64,000 bases of DNA from Massilia atriviolacea (GTDB taxonomy: Bacteria; Pseudomonadota; Gammaproteobacteria; Burkholderiales; Burkholderiaceae_D), in the NCBI RefSeq assembly GCF_003953935.1, contig NZ_RXLQ01000011.1, positions 151,023-215,022 of the forward strand. Direction: 5' to 3'. How positions within the stretch are numbered: position 1 is the first letter of the stretch; the number at the start of each line of letters is the position of its first letter. Made by a program: the position numbers and the translations under genes. Positions 28,327 through 37,021 of this stretch are shown in pieces. Below the pieces are notes generated by a model, which was given only the letters and a program-made list of their open reading frames with translations, ran no database searches and was not told the DNA's origin.

Positions 28327-29049
28327 TCAGGCAAGCGCTCCTTCATCGGGGACGCCGGCGCGCAGCCGGCTCAGTTGGCGCCGTACCGACTCGCTCACTT
28401 CGCCCAGCACCGTGGCCACGGTGCGCGCGTCGGGCAGGCCGCGGCGCGCGCTGTCGAGCTGCGCGGCCACATGCCACAGGCCCAGGGTCATGCAGCCGGT
28501 GTGCACCGAATCGATGCGCAGGCGCGCGTCGGCGCCCTCGCCGGCTTCGAGCAGGGCGACGATGGCGGCACGGCCGGCCAGCAACTGCTCGGCGAACGCG
28601 CTCAGGTAGGCCGCCAGCCGGTCCGGCCCGATGTTCAGGCGGCGCATGGTGCTGGCCGGGTCCTCGGCCAGCTTGTCGAGCGTGATGCGGAAGATCTTCT
28701 CCAGGTGGGCGCGCGCTTCGGCCGCGTGCAGCGGTTTCAGGATGTAGCCGACCGCGCCCAGGGTCACCGCCTGCAGCACGGTGTCGCGGTCCGAGGCCGA
28801 GGAGACCAGCACGAAGGGCACCTGCGAGAGCGCCGGCTCGGCCTTCATTTTTTCCAGCAGGGCGATGCCGGACATGCGCGGCATGCGCACGTCGCAGAAC
28901 ACGATCACCGGGTGCAGGCCGTGCGCCAGCATGTCCCAGGCGGCGACGCCGTCCTCGGCTTCGACCAGGTCGAAAATGCCGTACACCGACAGCAGGTCCA
29001 TCAGCGCGATGCGCGAGACGACATCGTCGTCGACAATCAGGGCTTTCAT
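28327..29049 (-). CDS. Response regulator with REC domain and possible Hpt-like C-terminal domain (paralogue)
   Basis: A 240-residue paralogue of the protein at 22567-23286. It has a receiver domain with D53 (FCDVRMPR), SSASD and K105. The C-terminal helical domain holds SVHTGCMTLGLWHVAAQL (H183), matching the same motif in the paralogue. There is no DNA-binding or enzymatic output domain. The ATG at 29049 has GGAG six bases upstream. The stop overlaps a possible CTG start of the hybrid kinase (CTGA), suggesting coupling. With the kinase and the other regulator it probably forms a branched phosphorelay. Confidence 0.85.
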   Translation of the reverse strand: MKALIVDDDVVSRIALMDLLSVYGIFDLVEAEDGVAAWDMLAHGLHPVIVFCDVRMPRMSGIALLEKMKAEPALSQVPFVLVSSASDRDTVLQAVTLGAVGYILKPLHAAEARAHLEKIFRITLDKLAEDPASTMRRLNIGPDRLAAYLSAFAEQLLAGRAAIVALLEAGEGADARLRIDSVHTGCMTLGLWHVAAQLDSARRGLPDARTVATVLGEVSESVRRQLSRLRAGVPDEGALA

Positions 29050-29084
29050 GATGTTCTCCATGGCGGTGGGCCGCGTCACAAGGC

Positions 29085-30254
29085 TCAGGAGCCAAAAAAG
29101 GCCAGCACATCGGCGCGCCGCGCATGCGTGTCGCGCTGGCCGAGCTGGATCAGTTCACAGGTGTAGCTCGATTCGAACAGCAGGTACGAGGCCAGCGCCG
29201 AGCCGCGCGCCTCGGTCGCGCCGATCCCCGAGAGCATGGTGCGGATCGGGGCCGGCAGGCTGGCCGTGTGGCGGCTGGCGATCACGTCGAGCCGTTCGGA
29301 CGGCGCGATCACCAGCAGTTCCACCGGCTTGAGCGGCATCTTGCTGCGGTATTGCTCGGGCAGCATCGACAGGGTCAGGTTGATCCGGTTCAGGCGTTCG
29401 ATGTCGACCGCCAGGCTGTCGAGGAAAATCGAGGACATGGCGTGGCCGGCGATCTGCGCCAGGCTCGGATAGCGCGCCTGGCCTGGCGTGTCGCGCGTCG
29501 GTTCGCTCAGGCGCCCGGCGCCCACCACCAGCACCCTGGACGCGCCCAGGTGGATGGCCGGCGAGATGGGCGCGAGCTGGCGCATCGAGCCGTCGCCGCA
29601 GAATTCGCGGTGGCTGCCCAGGTACAGCGGCACGGCCGGGAAGATGAAGGGAATCGCCGACGACGCCAGCAGGTGCTCGACCCCGATCTGGTCCTGCAGG
29701 GCGATGCGCTGCATGCGCACCCACGGCGCGATGTCGGCGGCGGTCTGGTAAAAGGTGATGTGGTTGCCGGCGGTGTAGGACGAGGCGGTCACCGCCAGCG
29801 CGTGCAGCAGGCCGTCCGACATGGCGGCATCGAGGCGCGGCAGGTCGAGCATGCGGTGCAGCAGGCCCACCAGCGGCGTGTTGTCGAGCAGCGAGGCGGG
29901 CGGCGCGGCGCGCCATTTGCGCAGCAGCCAGCCGAACGAGAGCAGCGAGAGCCAGCGCGCGCCGGAACGCAGCACGCCCAGCGAGTCGGCGCGGTAGACC
30001 TGTTCGACGCGGAAGTTCTCCCACACGTCGAGCAGCTTTTGCACGCCCTCGCCGAAGTTATCGGCGCGGCAGGCCAGGGCCACGGCGTTGATCGCCCCGG
30101 CCGAGGTGCCGCAGATGATATCGAAGGGATTGCGCGCGGGGCGCCAGCCGGCCTCCCACAGGATCTGCGAGATCGCCTGCAGTACCCCCACCTGGTAGGC
30201 GGCGCGCGCGCCGCCGCCGGTGAGTATCAAGCCCGTTTTTGGTTCCGTTTCCAT
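29085..30254 (-). CDS. Patatin-like phospholipase
   Basis: A 389-residue patatin domain protein with the oxyanion loop [17 protein letters not shown] (about residues 11-27), the nucleophile elbow GTSAG (serine near residue 51) and the catalytic aspartate in [10 protein letters not shown] hydrophobic stretch ([14 protein letters not shown]) may touch membranes. It should hydrolyse phospholipid acyl chains. No signal peptide is seen, so it is likely cytoplasmic. It is 35 bases upstream of the REC protein at 28327 and 84 bases downstream of ggt, all on minus, so a shared transcript is possible. Confidence 0.88.
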   Translation of the reverse strand: METEPKTGLILTGGGARAAYQVGVLQAISQILWEAGWRPARNPFDIICGTSAGAINAVALACRADNFGEGVQKLLDVWENFRVEQVYRADSLGVLRSGARWLSLLSFGWLLRKWRAAPPASLLDNTPLVGLLHRMLDLPRLDAAMSDGLLHALAVTASSYTAGNHITFYQTAADIAPWVRMQRIALQDQIGVEHLLASSAIPFIFPAVPLYLGSHREFCGDGSMRQLAPISPAIHLGASRVLVVGAGRLSEPTRDTPGQARYPSLAQIAGHAMSSIFLDSLAVDIERLNRINLTLSMLPEQYRSKMPLKPVELLVIAPSERLDVIASRHTASLPAPIRTMLSGIGATEARGSALASYLLFESSYTCELIQLGQRDTHARRADVLAFFGS

Positions 30255-30338
30255 CCGCCAAGCGTATCAGGGTCTGCCCGCCTTGCGGAAGAAACTTATG
30301 GCTTGTACACTTTTTACAAAATCAGCATGCGGCCCGGG

Positions 30339-32114
30339 TCAGTCGCCCTTGGCCACGCCTTCGCGGCGCGGATCGGCCCCGCCGAACCACCACGGCTCGC
30401 CGTGGATCAGGATGCGCTGCACGCCATGCAGGCCGGAGGTCATCTCGTAGCTGCGCAGGGCATGCCCGCGCGCCTTGAGCGCATCCTGCACGGCCGGGCT
30501 GAAACGGCCGCTTTCCAGCTCGGTCGGCCCGTTGCGGCTGCCGAAGTTCGGCAGGCTGATGGCCTGCTGCACGTTCAGGCCCCAGTCCAGGGTGCCGACC
30601 AGGGTCTTGGCCACGTAATTGATGATGGCCGGCCCGCCGGGCGAACCGACCGCCAGCACCAGTTTGCCGCTCTGGCGCTCGAACACCACCGTGGGCGACA
30701 TGGCGCTGCGCGGGCGCTTGCCGGCCTGCACCCGGTTCGCCACCGGACCCGAGGCATCGGCCGAGTCGAACGAAAAATCGGTGAGCTGGTTGTTCAGGAT
30801 GAAGCCGCCGACCATCTGGCGCGAGCCGAACGCGTCTTCCACCGTGGTCGTCATCGACAGGCCGGCGCCTTGGCCGTCCACCACCACGAAGTGCGAGGTG
30901 GAGGCGGTTTCGATGGCATTGTCGAGCCCCCACGCCACTTCCATGCCGGGCGGCGTGCCGGCCTGGGCGGTGCCCATCGACTTGTCGCCGATCAGGGCGG
31001 CGCGCTGGCGCAGATAGGTCTTGTCGATCAGGCTAGGAATGCCGCGTCCCGGCAGCGGCACGAAGTCGGTGTCGGCCGCGTAGCGGTTGCGGTCGGCGTA
31101 GGCCAGGCGCCCCGCCTCGGTAAACAGGTGCACCGCATCGGCCCCCAGCACGCCGTCGACCGGCGCGTAGGCGCGCATGTCCTTTGTCTCGAGCATGCCC
31201 AGCATCTGCGCCACCGCGATGCCGCCCGACGACGGCGGCGGCATGCCGCACACGGTGTAGGCGCGGTAGTCGCTGCACACCGGCACGCGCAGCCTGGGCC
31301 GGTAGCCGGCGATGTCGGCCGCCGTCAGCAGGCCCGGATTGGTCGGATGGGCCGCCACCTTGGCCGCGATCTCTTGCGCGATGCGGCCCTGGTAGAAGGC
31401 GTCGGCGCCGCCGGCGGCGATCTCGCGCAGGGTGGCGGCCAGCGCCGGATTGCGCAGCACGTGGCCGACCGGCCAGGGAGTGCCTGCCTTGTCGTAGAAA
31501 TAGGCGCCGGCCGCCGGGTCCTTGCGCAGGTGCTTGTCGAACATCAGCATGCCGTTCAGGCGCTGGCTGACCGGGAAACCCTTGTCGGCCATGGCGATCG
31601 CCGGCGCGAACAGGCTCTTCCACGGCAGCTTGCCGTGCTGGCGGTGCGCCATCTCCAGCATGCGCAGCACGCCCGGCGCGCCCACCGACCGCCCGCCCAC
31701 CACGCCGGTGGCGCGCGAGACCGGCGTGCCGTCCTTGTTCTGGAACAGGTGCTCGTCGGCGGCGGCGGGCGCGGTTTCGCGGCCGTCGAAGGCTTGCACG
31801 TTCTTGCCGTCGTAATGCAGGAGGAAGGCGCCGCCGCCGATGCCGGACGATTGCGGTTCCACCAGGGTCAGCATCAGCTGGGTGGCAATCGCCGCGTCGA
31901 TGGCGCTGCCGCCCTGGCGCAGGATCCGGTAGCCGGCATCGACCGCCAGCGGATTGGCGGCGGCGACCATGAATTTTTTGGCGGCCCAGCCGGCCTTGTC
32001 GGCGTAGCCGGTGTGGATTTCGGGGGCGTCGGCCGGGCGCACGGCGGCGTCCTGGGCCAGTACGGGCGCGCTCAGGACGAGCAGCGCGAATGGAAGGTAC
32101 TTCAAGCTGAGCAT
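30339..32114 (-). CDS. ggt: Gamma-glutamyltransferase (glutathione hydrolase)
   Basis: A 591-residue periplasmic enzyme with a signal peptide cleaved after APVLAQ (about residue 21). The proenzyme self-cleaves before a catalytic threonine. Here that is the Thr in TASTSHFVVVDGQG, near residue 408. Family stretches such as GGSAIDAAIATQLMLTLVEP, SSGIGGGAFLLHY and MSPTVVFERQSGKLVLAVGS with SPGGPAIINYV are all present. It hydrolyses glutathione and other gamma-glutamyl compounds in the periplasm. Length is normal, and both subunits are encoded without interruption. Confidence 0.94.
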   Translation of the reverse strand: MLSLKYLPFALLVLSAPVLAQDAAVRPADAPEIHTGYADKAGWAAKKFMVAAANPLAVDAGYRILRQGGSAIDAAIATQLMLTLVEPQSSGIGGGAFLLHYDGKNVQAFDGRETAPAAADEHLFQNKDGTPVSRATGVVGGRSVGAPGVLRMLEMAHRQHGKLPWKSLFAPAIAMADKGFPVSQRLNGMLMFDKHLRKDPAAGAYFYDKAGTPWPVGHVLRNPALAATLREIAAGGADAFYQGRIAQEIAAKVAAHPTNPGLLTAADIAGYRPRLRVPVCSDYRAYTVCGMPPPSSGGIAVAQMLGMLETKDMRAYAPVDGVLGADAVHLFTEAGRLAYADRNRYAADTDFVPLPGRGIPSLIDKTYLRQRAALIGDKSMGTAQAGTPPGMEVAWGLDNAIETASTSHFVVVDGQGAGLSMTTTVEDAFGSRQMVGGFILNNQLTDFSFDSADASGPVANRVQAGKRPRSAMSPTVVFERQSGKLVLAVGSPGGPAIINYVAKTLVGTLDWGLNVQQAISLPNFGSRNGPTELESGRFSPAVQDALKARGHALRSYEMTSGLHGVQRILIHGEPWWFGGADPRREGVAKGD

Positions 32115-32189
32115 GGATTCTCCAATGAGAAACGCGCGACTCCTACACGAGAGCCGCGCGTCCGATCCCGCTATCCTACAGTAAATGTT

Positions 32190-32948
32190 TTACTTCGGTT
32201 GCATGCGGATCGCACCGTCCAGGCGGATGGTTTCGCCGTTGAGCATGGTGTTTTCGATGATGGCACGGGCCAGGTGCGCGTATTCGGCGGGACGGCCGAG
32301 GCGCTGCGGGAACGGGACCATATTGCCCAGCGCGCCGCGCACTTCTTCCGGCATCCCCATCAGCATCGGGGTTTCGAAAATGCCGGGGGCGATGGTCATC
32401 ACGCGCACGCCGCTGCGGGCCAGGTCGCGCGCCATCGGCAGGGTCATGCCGGCCACCGCCGCCTTGGACGAACCGTAGGCCGCCTGGCCGATCTGGCCGT
32501 CGAAGGCCGCCACCGACGCGGTATTGATGATGATGCCGCGCTCGCCCGAGTCCAGCGCCTCGGTCTTGCCCATGGCGTCGGCCGCCAGGCGCGCCATATT
32601 GAAGGTGCCGACCAGGTTGATGTTCACGGTGCGCTGGAACACGTCCAGCGGATGCGGGCCGTCCTTGCCCACGGTCTTGACCGCGGGCGCGACGCCGGCG
32701 CAGTTGACCAGGCCGCGCAGGGTGCCCATGGCGACGGCTGCCGCGACCACGGCCTGGCCGTCGGCTTCGGAGGTGACGTCGCACTTGACGAAGGCGCCCT
32801 TCAGTTCGGCGGCCAGCGCTTCGCCCGCCTCGACCTGCACGTCGGCCAGCACCACTTTGCCGCCGGCTCCGGCGATCATGCGCGCCGTCGCCGCGCCCAG
32901 GCCCGATGCGCCGCCCGTGATGATGAATACATTGTCCTGAATTTGCAT
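32190..32948 (-). CDS. Short-chain dehydrogenase, 3-hydroxyacyl-CoA dehydrogenase type II-like
   Basis: A 252-residue SDR with the NAD-binding [12 protein letters not shown], an Asp for NAD preference (LADV), [10 protein letters not shown], and the catalytic Ser and YxxxK in [23 protein letters not shown]. The sequence is close to the HSD10/type II 3-hydroxyacyl-CoA dehydrogenases, which act in isoleucine and branched-chain fatty-acid breakdown ([15 protein letters not shown]). A perfect 22-bp palindrome of LiuR type lies 29 bases upstream of the start, in line with such a role. It stands alone, with no other branched-chain genes next to it. Confidence 0.88.
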   Translation of the reverse strand: MQIQDNVFIITGGASGLGAATARMIAGAGGKVVLADVQVEAGEALAAELKGAFVKCDVTSEADGQAVVAAAVAMGTLRGLVNCAGVAPAVKTVGKDGPHPLDVFQRTVNINLVGTFNMARLAADAMGKTEALDSGERGIIINTASVAAFDGQIGQAAYGSSKAAVAGMTLPMARDLARSGVRVMTIAPGIFETPMLMGMPEEVRGALGNMVPFPQRLGRPAEYAHLARAIIENTMLNGETIRLDGAIRMQPK

Positions 32949-32976
32949 GGTGTCCTCTTCCTCTTATCGGTTCTTT

Positions 32977-32998
32977 TTGACGTTTACGTAAACGTCAA
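32977..32998. promoter_or_regulatory. Perfect 22-bp palindrome, LiuR-like operator
   Basis: The two 11-base arms (TTGACGTTTAC and its exact complement) meet without a loop. The sequence looks like the operator of the MerR-family regulator LiuR, which controls branched-chain amino-acid degradation in proteobacteria. It lies just upstream of the SDR gene and would control it. The palindrome is seen directly. The regulator is assigned from memory of the motif. Confidence 0.7.
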
Positions 32999-33047
32999 CT
33001 AACCGGATTGTAGCGAACTTTCCGCAGAAAACACCAGTCTTGCTGCA

Positions 33048-33473
33048 TTAAAAACACTGGATCGTGCCGCCATGGTTGGCGCAGGTGCGCCCTTGCGGGC
33101 CGATCACGGTATTGCCCGCCGCGCCGTTGTAGCGGGTGCCGTTGACGTCGGTGCAGCCGCCGGCGTCGCAGCGGCTGATCGCGGCCGGCGGCGGCGCCAC
33201 GGTCGACGGCACGATCGCCGATGGCGCCGGCTGCGGGCTCAGCGGAACCGGCGGCGGCATCGGCGGCGGCGCGTTCAGGCGCGGGCCGTAGGCAGGCATG
33301 CTGTCGACGATCTGGTGCACCGCGCGCCGTTTGGGAGGCGGTTTTTTGGGCGGAACGGGTTTGGCAGGCTCCGCCCGGACCGCGGGCGGCGCCGGCGCGG
33401 CATCCCTGCGCGCCACCGCATCGCCGGCGGCGAGCGACGCCATCAGGAGCACGGCAATTTTGAGCACGATCAC
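33048..33473 (-). CDS. Secreted Pro-rich protein with a C-terminal cysteine motif, unknown function
   Basis: A 141-residue protein from a GTG at 33473 preceded by GAGGTGG. It has a signal peptide (VLKIAVLLMASLAAGDAVAR), about 70 residues rich in Pro/Ala/Lys, and a small C-terminal domain with four cysteines (RCDAGGCTDVNG, then RTCANHGGTIQCF). Similar Cys-rich tails with the pattern NGTRYNG are common at the ends of small secreted proteins in this family of bacteria, with no known role. The longer frame to 33608 lacks a signal peptide at its start and was not used. Confidence 0.72.
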   Translation of the reverse strand: MIVLKIAVLLMASLAAGDAVARRDAAPAPPAVRAEPAKPVPPKKPPPKRRAVHQIVDSMPAYGPRLNAPPPMPPPVPLSPQPAPSAIVPSTVAPPPAAISRCDAGGCTDVNGTRYNGAAGNTVIGPQGRTCANHGGTIQCF

Positions 33474-33600
33474 GATGCCACCTCGCTGCAGGTTGATGGA
33501 GATGGCCAGCCTACCATTTTTACCCGCATCGCGCCTGCCAGAACACGTATTGACAATGGCCAAAGAGGCACCATCCATGTATTTCGAAGCAACTTTTTTG

Positions 33601-33629
33601 TTGACCAAAAGTATTGTTAAGACGATAAT
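33601..33629 (+). promoter_or_regulatory. Promoter of the three-gene operon at 33669
   Basis: A -35 TTGACC (33601-33606) and a -10 GATAAT (33624-33629) are spaced by exactly 17 bases. The start of transcription would lie near 33636, about 33 bases before the ATG. Confidence 0.6.
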
Positions 33630-33668
33630 TCAGGGTTCACGCCCGACCATCGCCACGCTACAGCACAC

Positions 33669-35927
33669 ATGACAACCCTCGCCGCCCCTCTCAGCGCCAG
33701 CCAGCTCGACGCCTATCTCGACCAGACAGAAGCCGCCATCGAACAACAGCTGGAGGCCGAACTGGACCCGGAACTGATCAGGTCGGGCCTGAAAACGTCG
33801 ATGGACAGCCAGCAGTTCCGCGCCGATACCCTGGGCGGCGTGCGCCGCCTGTTCAGGTTGTGGCTGCGGGCGGGCGATCCGGCGGCGGCACTGCGCGTGA
33901 TCGACGGCGACGGCCGCGAGGCGGCAGCCGCCCTGCCTGGCGCCGAACAGCCCGACGCGCAACTGAACCTGGCCTTCTGGCGCCTGGAGCCGCTCTCGGC
34001 GCAGCGCGACGACGCCGCCCTGCATCCCGCGCTCGACGCCGCGCTGGCGGCGCTGACCGCGCTGCCGGGCGCCCTGCGCTACGACAAGGCCTGGGAGTAT
34101 CTCGACGAGCAGGCGGTGGCGGCGGGCGCGCATGCCCAGTCGCGGCGCGGCGTCGAAGCGCGCAACGCCCTGCAACGCGGCGCGCCCGAGCGCGCACCGT
34201 ATCGCGCCTGGGACGATGCCCTGATGGCGGTGCGCCTGGCCCAGAGCTTCGCCCTCGAAGGGCGCGACGCCGAGGCCAGGGAAGCGGCCGTGCGCGCCAT
34301 CGACAGCCTGGCCAGCGCGGGCGCCGGCCAGGATGTCGACCATAACGACTGGCTGCGCATCGGCCACGGGGTGGTGCGGATCGTCCCGGAAGCCATCGCC
34401 GGCGTGCTGCGCCAGGTGCGCGCGCGCATCCCCGAAGGCACCGTGTTCTTCGCCCGGCGCGACCTCGACGTGCGCATCGCGCGGCTCGAAGCGCTGACCC
34501 TGCACCGGCAAGGCGCGCTCGAGGCGGCGCTGGCGCTGATGCCGCTGGCGCGCGTGATGATCATGGGCGACGACGACGACCGCTACAGCGCCACCATGCT
34601 CGACTGGCTGCTGGAAGCGGGCCGCCACGAGGAGGCGGCGCGCCTGGCCTTCGAATCGGTGTTCCACGAACGCGAAGGGTCGGCCCAACATGGGGTGGCC
34701 GCCGCGCAGCGCGCGCTGGAAACGGGCCTGGCCGGCCATCCTTACTGGGAACTGGCACTGGCCTTCGGCGGCATCGCCGAGGACACCGCCTTCGTGCGCG
34801 GCGACGAAGCCGAAGCGGCGTACCTGCAGCGCCACCTGGCGCTGGCGCGCGCGCAGGCGCCGGGGCACGCGGCGGCCGACGCCGTGGAAGCCCACTACCT
34901 GATCGCATCGGCCGGCGACTACCGGCGCGCCCTGCCCCTGCTCGAAACGGCGGCGCGCGACCTGACGCTGGCCAATGCCGACCTGCTGTTCAAGCTGTGG
35001 GTCGCGCGCATGCGCGTGCACGGCGTGCAGGCGGCGCTGGAGATGCCGTTCCTGCCGGCCAACAGCGGCGGCAGCTGCTACAACCTCGGGGTGAACCTCG
35101 GCTACCATCTGGCCGAGAAACTGCCCGAGGGCGCCGACATACCCAAAGCGCAGGTCGGCGCCCTGGCCGCACGCTATTACGAGATGGGGCTGGCGCGCTT
35201 CGAAGCCTTCGTCATGAACGGCGCCGGCAGCGCGCGCGACGGCCACGCGCACATGTACTCGATGCTGTGCAATAACCTGGCGATCCGCTACCGCTACGAC
35301 AAATCCGATAACGCCGGCGCGATCGCCCTGCACCACAAGGGCATCGCCGCCAGCCCGTTTTCGGAACACTACCAGGGCATCATGAGTTCGCACCGCAGCG
35401 ACGGCAACGACAGCGCCCTGGTCGACAGCGCCGAGCAGCTGTGGCACTACTCGGCCGACCACGGCTACAGCCGCCACGATCCGACCGACTACATCGACGA
35501 CGTGGCCGCCGCGCTGCACCGGCTCGGGCGCGACACCGACATCGCCATCTGGCTGCAGCGCCTGGACGAGTGGTGGAGCGGCGTGGAACAGGACGAGCGC
35601 GCCGAATACCAGAATGCGCAGATACGCGCGCTGGTATCGGTGCTGTACTACATGGCGCACACGCAGCCGGACGACGCCATGCTGCGCCTGGAAGGCGTGC
35701 TGCCGTCGGTGCCGGGCGCCGCCTCGCCGTACACCAGCCGCATGGCCGGCAATGCGCTGCGCAGCGCCGGCCAGTTCGAACGCGCGCAAACGCTGTACCG
35801 CGACGGCCTGCGCCACGTCAAGGAAGGCGAGTCCTGGCACGAAACGCAGCGCAAGGCCCTGCTCGAGGCCATCGACGAATGCAAGCGCCTGCAGCGCGCG
35901 GCCCAGCCCTGGTGGAAAGTCTGGTAA
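33669..35927 (+). CDS. Large helical-repeat (TPR-like) protein of unknown function
   Basis: A 752-residue, all-helical, Ala-rich protein without signal peptide or membrane segment. The helix pairs look like tetratricopeptide or similar repeats (for example AGDPAAALRVIDGDG, GRHEEAARLAFESVF, AGQFERAQTLYRDGLRHV), but no catalytic motif is seen. It is the first of three overlapping genes: its TAA shares a base with the next ATG (TAATG). The ATG at 33669 lacks a strong Shine-Dalgarno. A probable promoter is at 33601-33629. Function unknown. A scaffold role is only a guess from the fold. Confidence 0.8.
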   Translation: MTTLAAPLSASQLDAYLDQTEAAIEQQLEAELDPELIRSGLKTSMDSQQFRADTLGGVRRLFRLWLRAGDPAAALRVIDGDGREAAAALPGAEQPDAQLNLAFWRLEPLSAQRDDAALHPALDAALAALTALPGALRYDKAWEYLDEQAVAAGAHAQSRRGVEARNALQRGAPERAPYRAWDDALMAVRLAQSFALEGRDAEAREAAVRAIDSLASAGAGQDVDHNDWLRIGHGVVRIVPEAIAGVLRQVRARIPEGTVFFARRDLDVRIARLEALTLHRQGALEAALALMPLARVMIMGDDDDRYSATMLDWLLEAGRHEEAARLAFESVFHEREGSAQHGVAAAQRALETGLAGHPYWELALAFGGIAEDTAFVRGDEAEAAYLQRHLALARAQAPGHAAADAVEAHYLIASAGDYRRALPLLETAARDLTLANADLLFKLWVARMRVHGVQAALEMPFLPANSGGSCYNLGVNLGYHLAEKLPEGADIPKAQVGALAARYYEMGLARFEAFVMNGAGSARDGHAHMYSMLCNNLAIRYRYDKSDNAGAIALHHKGIAASPFSEHYQGIMSSHRSDGNDSALVDSAEQLWHYSADHGYSRHDPTDYIDDVAAALHRLGRDTDIAIWLQRLDEWWSGVEQDERAEYQNAQIRALVSVLYYMAHTQPDDAMLRLEGVLPSVPGAASPYTSRMAGNALRSAGQFERAQTLYRDGLRHVKEGESWHETQRKALLEAIDECKRLQRAAQPWWKVW

Positions 35928-37021
35928 TGGTGGCAACGCAGGCCGGAAAAAGCGCCTACGGCGCGCGCGACATCGTCAACGCGCCGGCCCTCAAGCAGGC
36001 CATCGCCCGCCGCAGCGTGCAGCGCGGCGACGCGCCGGACGTGGCCGAGTGGCTGGCCAATCACTTTTTCCGCTACGCCGTCGGCAACCTGGAAGCGCCC
36101 GAACCGGCCCTGCTGCGCGTCGCCTCCGGCGCGCAGGCGCGCACCCTGTTCGCGCCGGCCGCCGTGCCGGCATGGGTGACGGCGCGCCTGGGAAAGGACG
36201 GGGGCGAGGCCATGTGGTGGCTGGCGCCCGACGGCCCCGAGCTGCTGGCGATCGAAGCGAAGCTGGTCGAATTGCTCTGTGCGCGCCAGGGCACGGCGCT
36301 CGAAGGCAAGTTGCAGCGCATCAACTGCCGCCAGGCGCTGGCGCTGTGGAGCGCCGAACACGCGGCCTTCGAAGCGAAGAGCGCGGCCGGCTGGCGCGAA
36401 CACCAGCCGGCGGCGGTGGCCACGCGCTGGCAGGGCGAGGCCGGCGCGGTGCTCGAACTGCTGCCGGCGAGCCCCCTGCTGCGCGGCGAAATGGCGTTCG
36501 AAAGCCAGGTGATGCGCCATTGCCTGGGCCAGTTCAGCGACCGGCGCGCCCTGCGCGGCGGCTACGGCGAGCATTACGCGGCGGCCTGCGAGGCCGGCCA
36601 GATGCGCCTGTTCAGCTACCGGGGCCGCAACGGCCACGCGCACATCACCATCAGCGCCCATGTGGCGGAAGGCGGCCGGCTGCGCTTCGACCAGATCAAG
36701 GGCAAGCTGAACCGGCCGCCGGTGGAGCGCTTTCACGGCGAGCTGCTGGCCTTCCTGCGCAGCGTCGAGAGCGACATGCACACCCCGCCCGACGCCCTGA
36801 GCATGGGCATGGTGCGCCTGCCCTCGGGCTGGGCGATGGTGGAAGAGGCGCATCACGATGCCGACCAGCTGTTCGTGGCCCAGCACTTCCCGGCCCTGTT
36901 CCGGCGCCTGCGGGCGCCCTCGGTGCTGGCCCAGTGGATCGCCGCCGCGCGCGCGCCGGAGCAGTTGCAGGGCATGCCGCTGCACCCGGCGGTGGCGCAT
37001 GCGCTCAAGGGGGCGCCATGA
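35927..37021 (+). CDS. PcfJ-like protein, unknown function
   Basis: A 364-residue soluble protein. The central part (about 190-265) has VMRHCLGQF, YAAACEAGQMRLFSYRG and FDQIKGKLNRPP, a pattern that recalls the PcfJ-like domain (HC motif, then short strands with an arginine, then a Gln-Lys-Gly-Asn-rich loop). That domain has no established activity. The start at 35927 overlaps the stop of the upstream gene and restarts the frame. The open frame itself runs further upstream as a shadow. The stop overlaps the next ATG (ATGA). The family call is tentative. Confidence 0.72.
   Translation: MVATQAGKSAYGARDIVNAPALKQAIARRSVQRGDAPDVAEWLANHFFRYAVGNLEAPEPALLRVASGAQARTLFAPAAVPAWVTARLGKDGGEAMWWLAPDGPELLAIEAKLVELLCARQGTALEGKLQRINCRQALALWSAEHAAFEAKSAAGWREHQPAAVATRWQGEAGAVLELLPASPLLRGEMAFESQVMRHCLGQFSDRRALRGGYGEHYAAACEAGQMRLFSYRGRNGHAHITISAHVAEGGRLRFDQIKGKLNRPPVERFHGELLAFLRSVESDMHTPPDALSMGMVRLPSGWAMVEEAHHDADQLFVAQHFPALFRRLRAPSVLAQWIAAARAPEQLQGMPLHPAVAHALKGAP

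Noticed and set aside
24915..28346. Long second minus-strand frame inside the giant kinase gene
   Set aside because: An Arg/Pro-rich out-of-frame shadow. The true frame contains all kinase motifs.
29124..33002. Very long plus-strand open frame (about 1290 codons) opposite patatin, ggt and the SDR
   Set aside because: It lies antisense to three clearly recognised genes, has low-complexity Arg/Ala/Gly/His composition and no domain. High GC content removes stops in such shadow frames.
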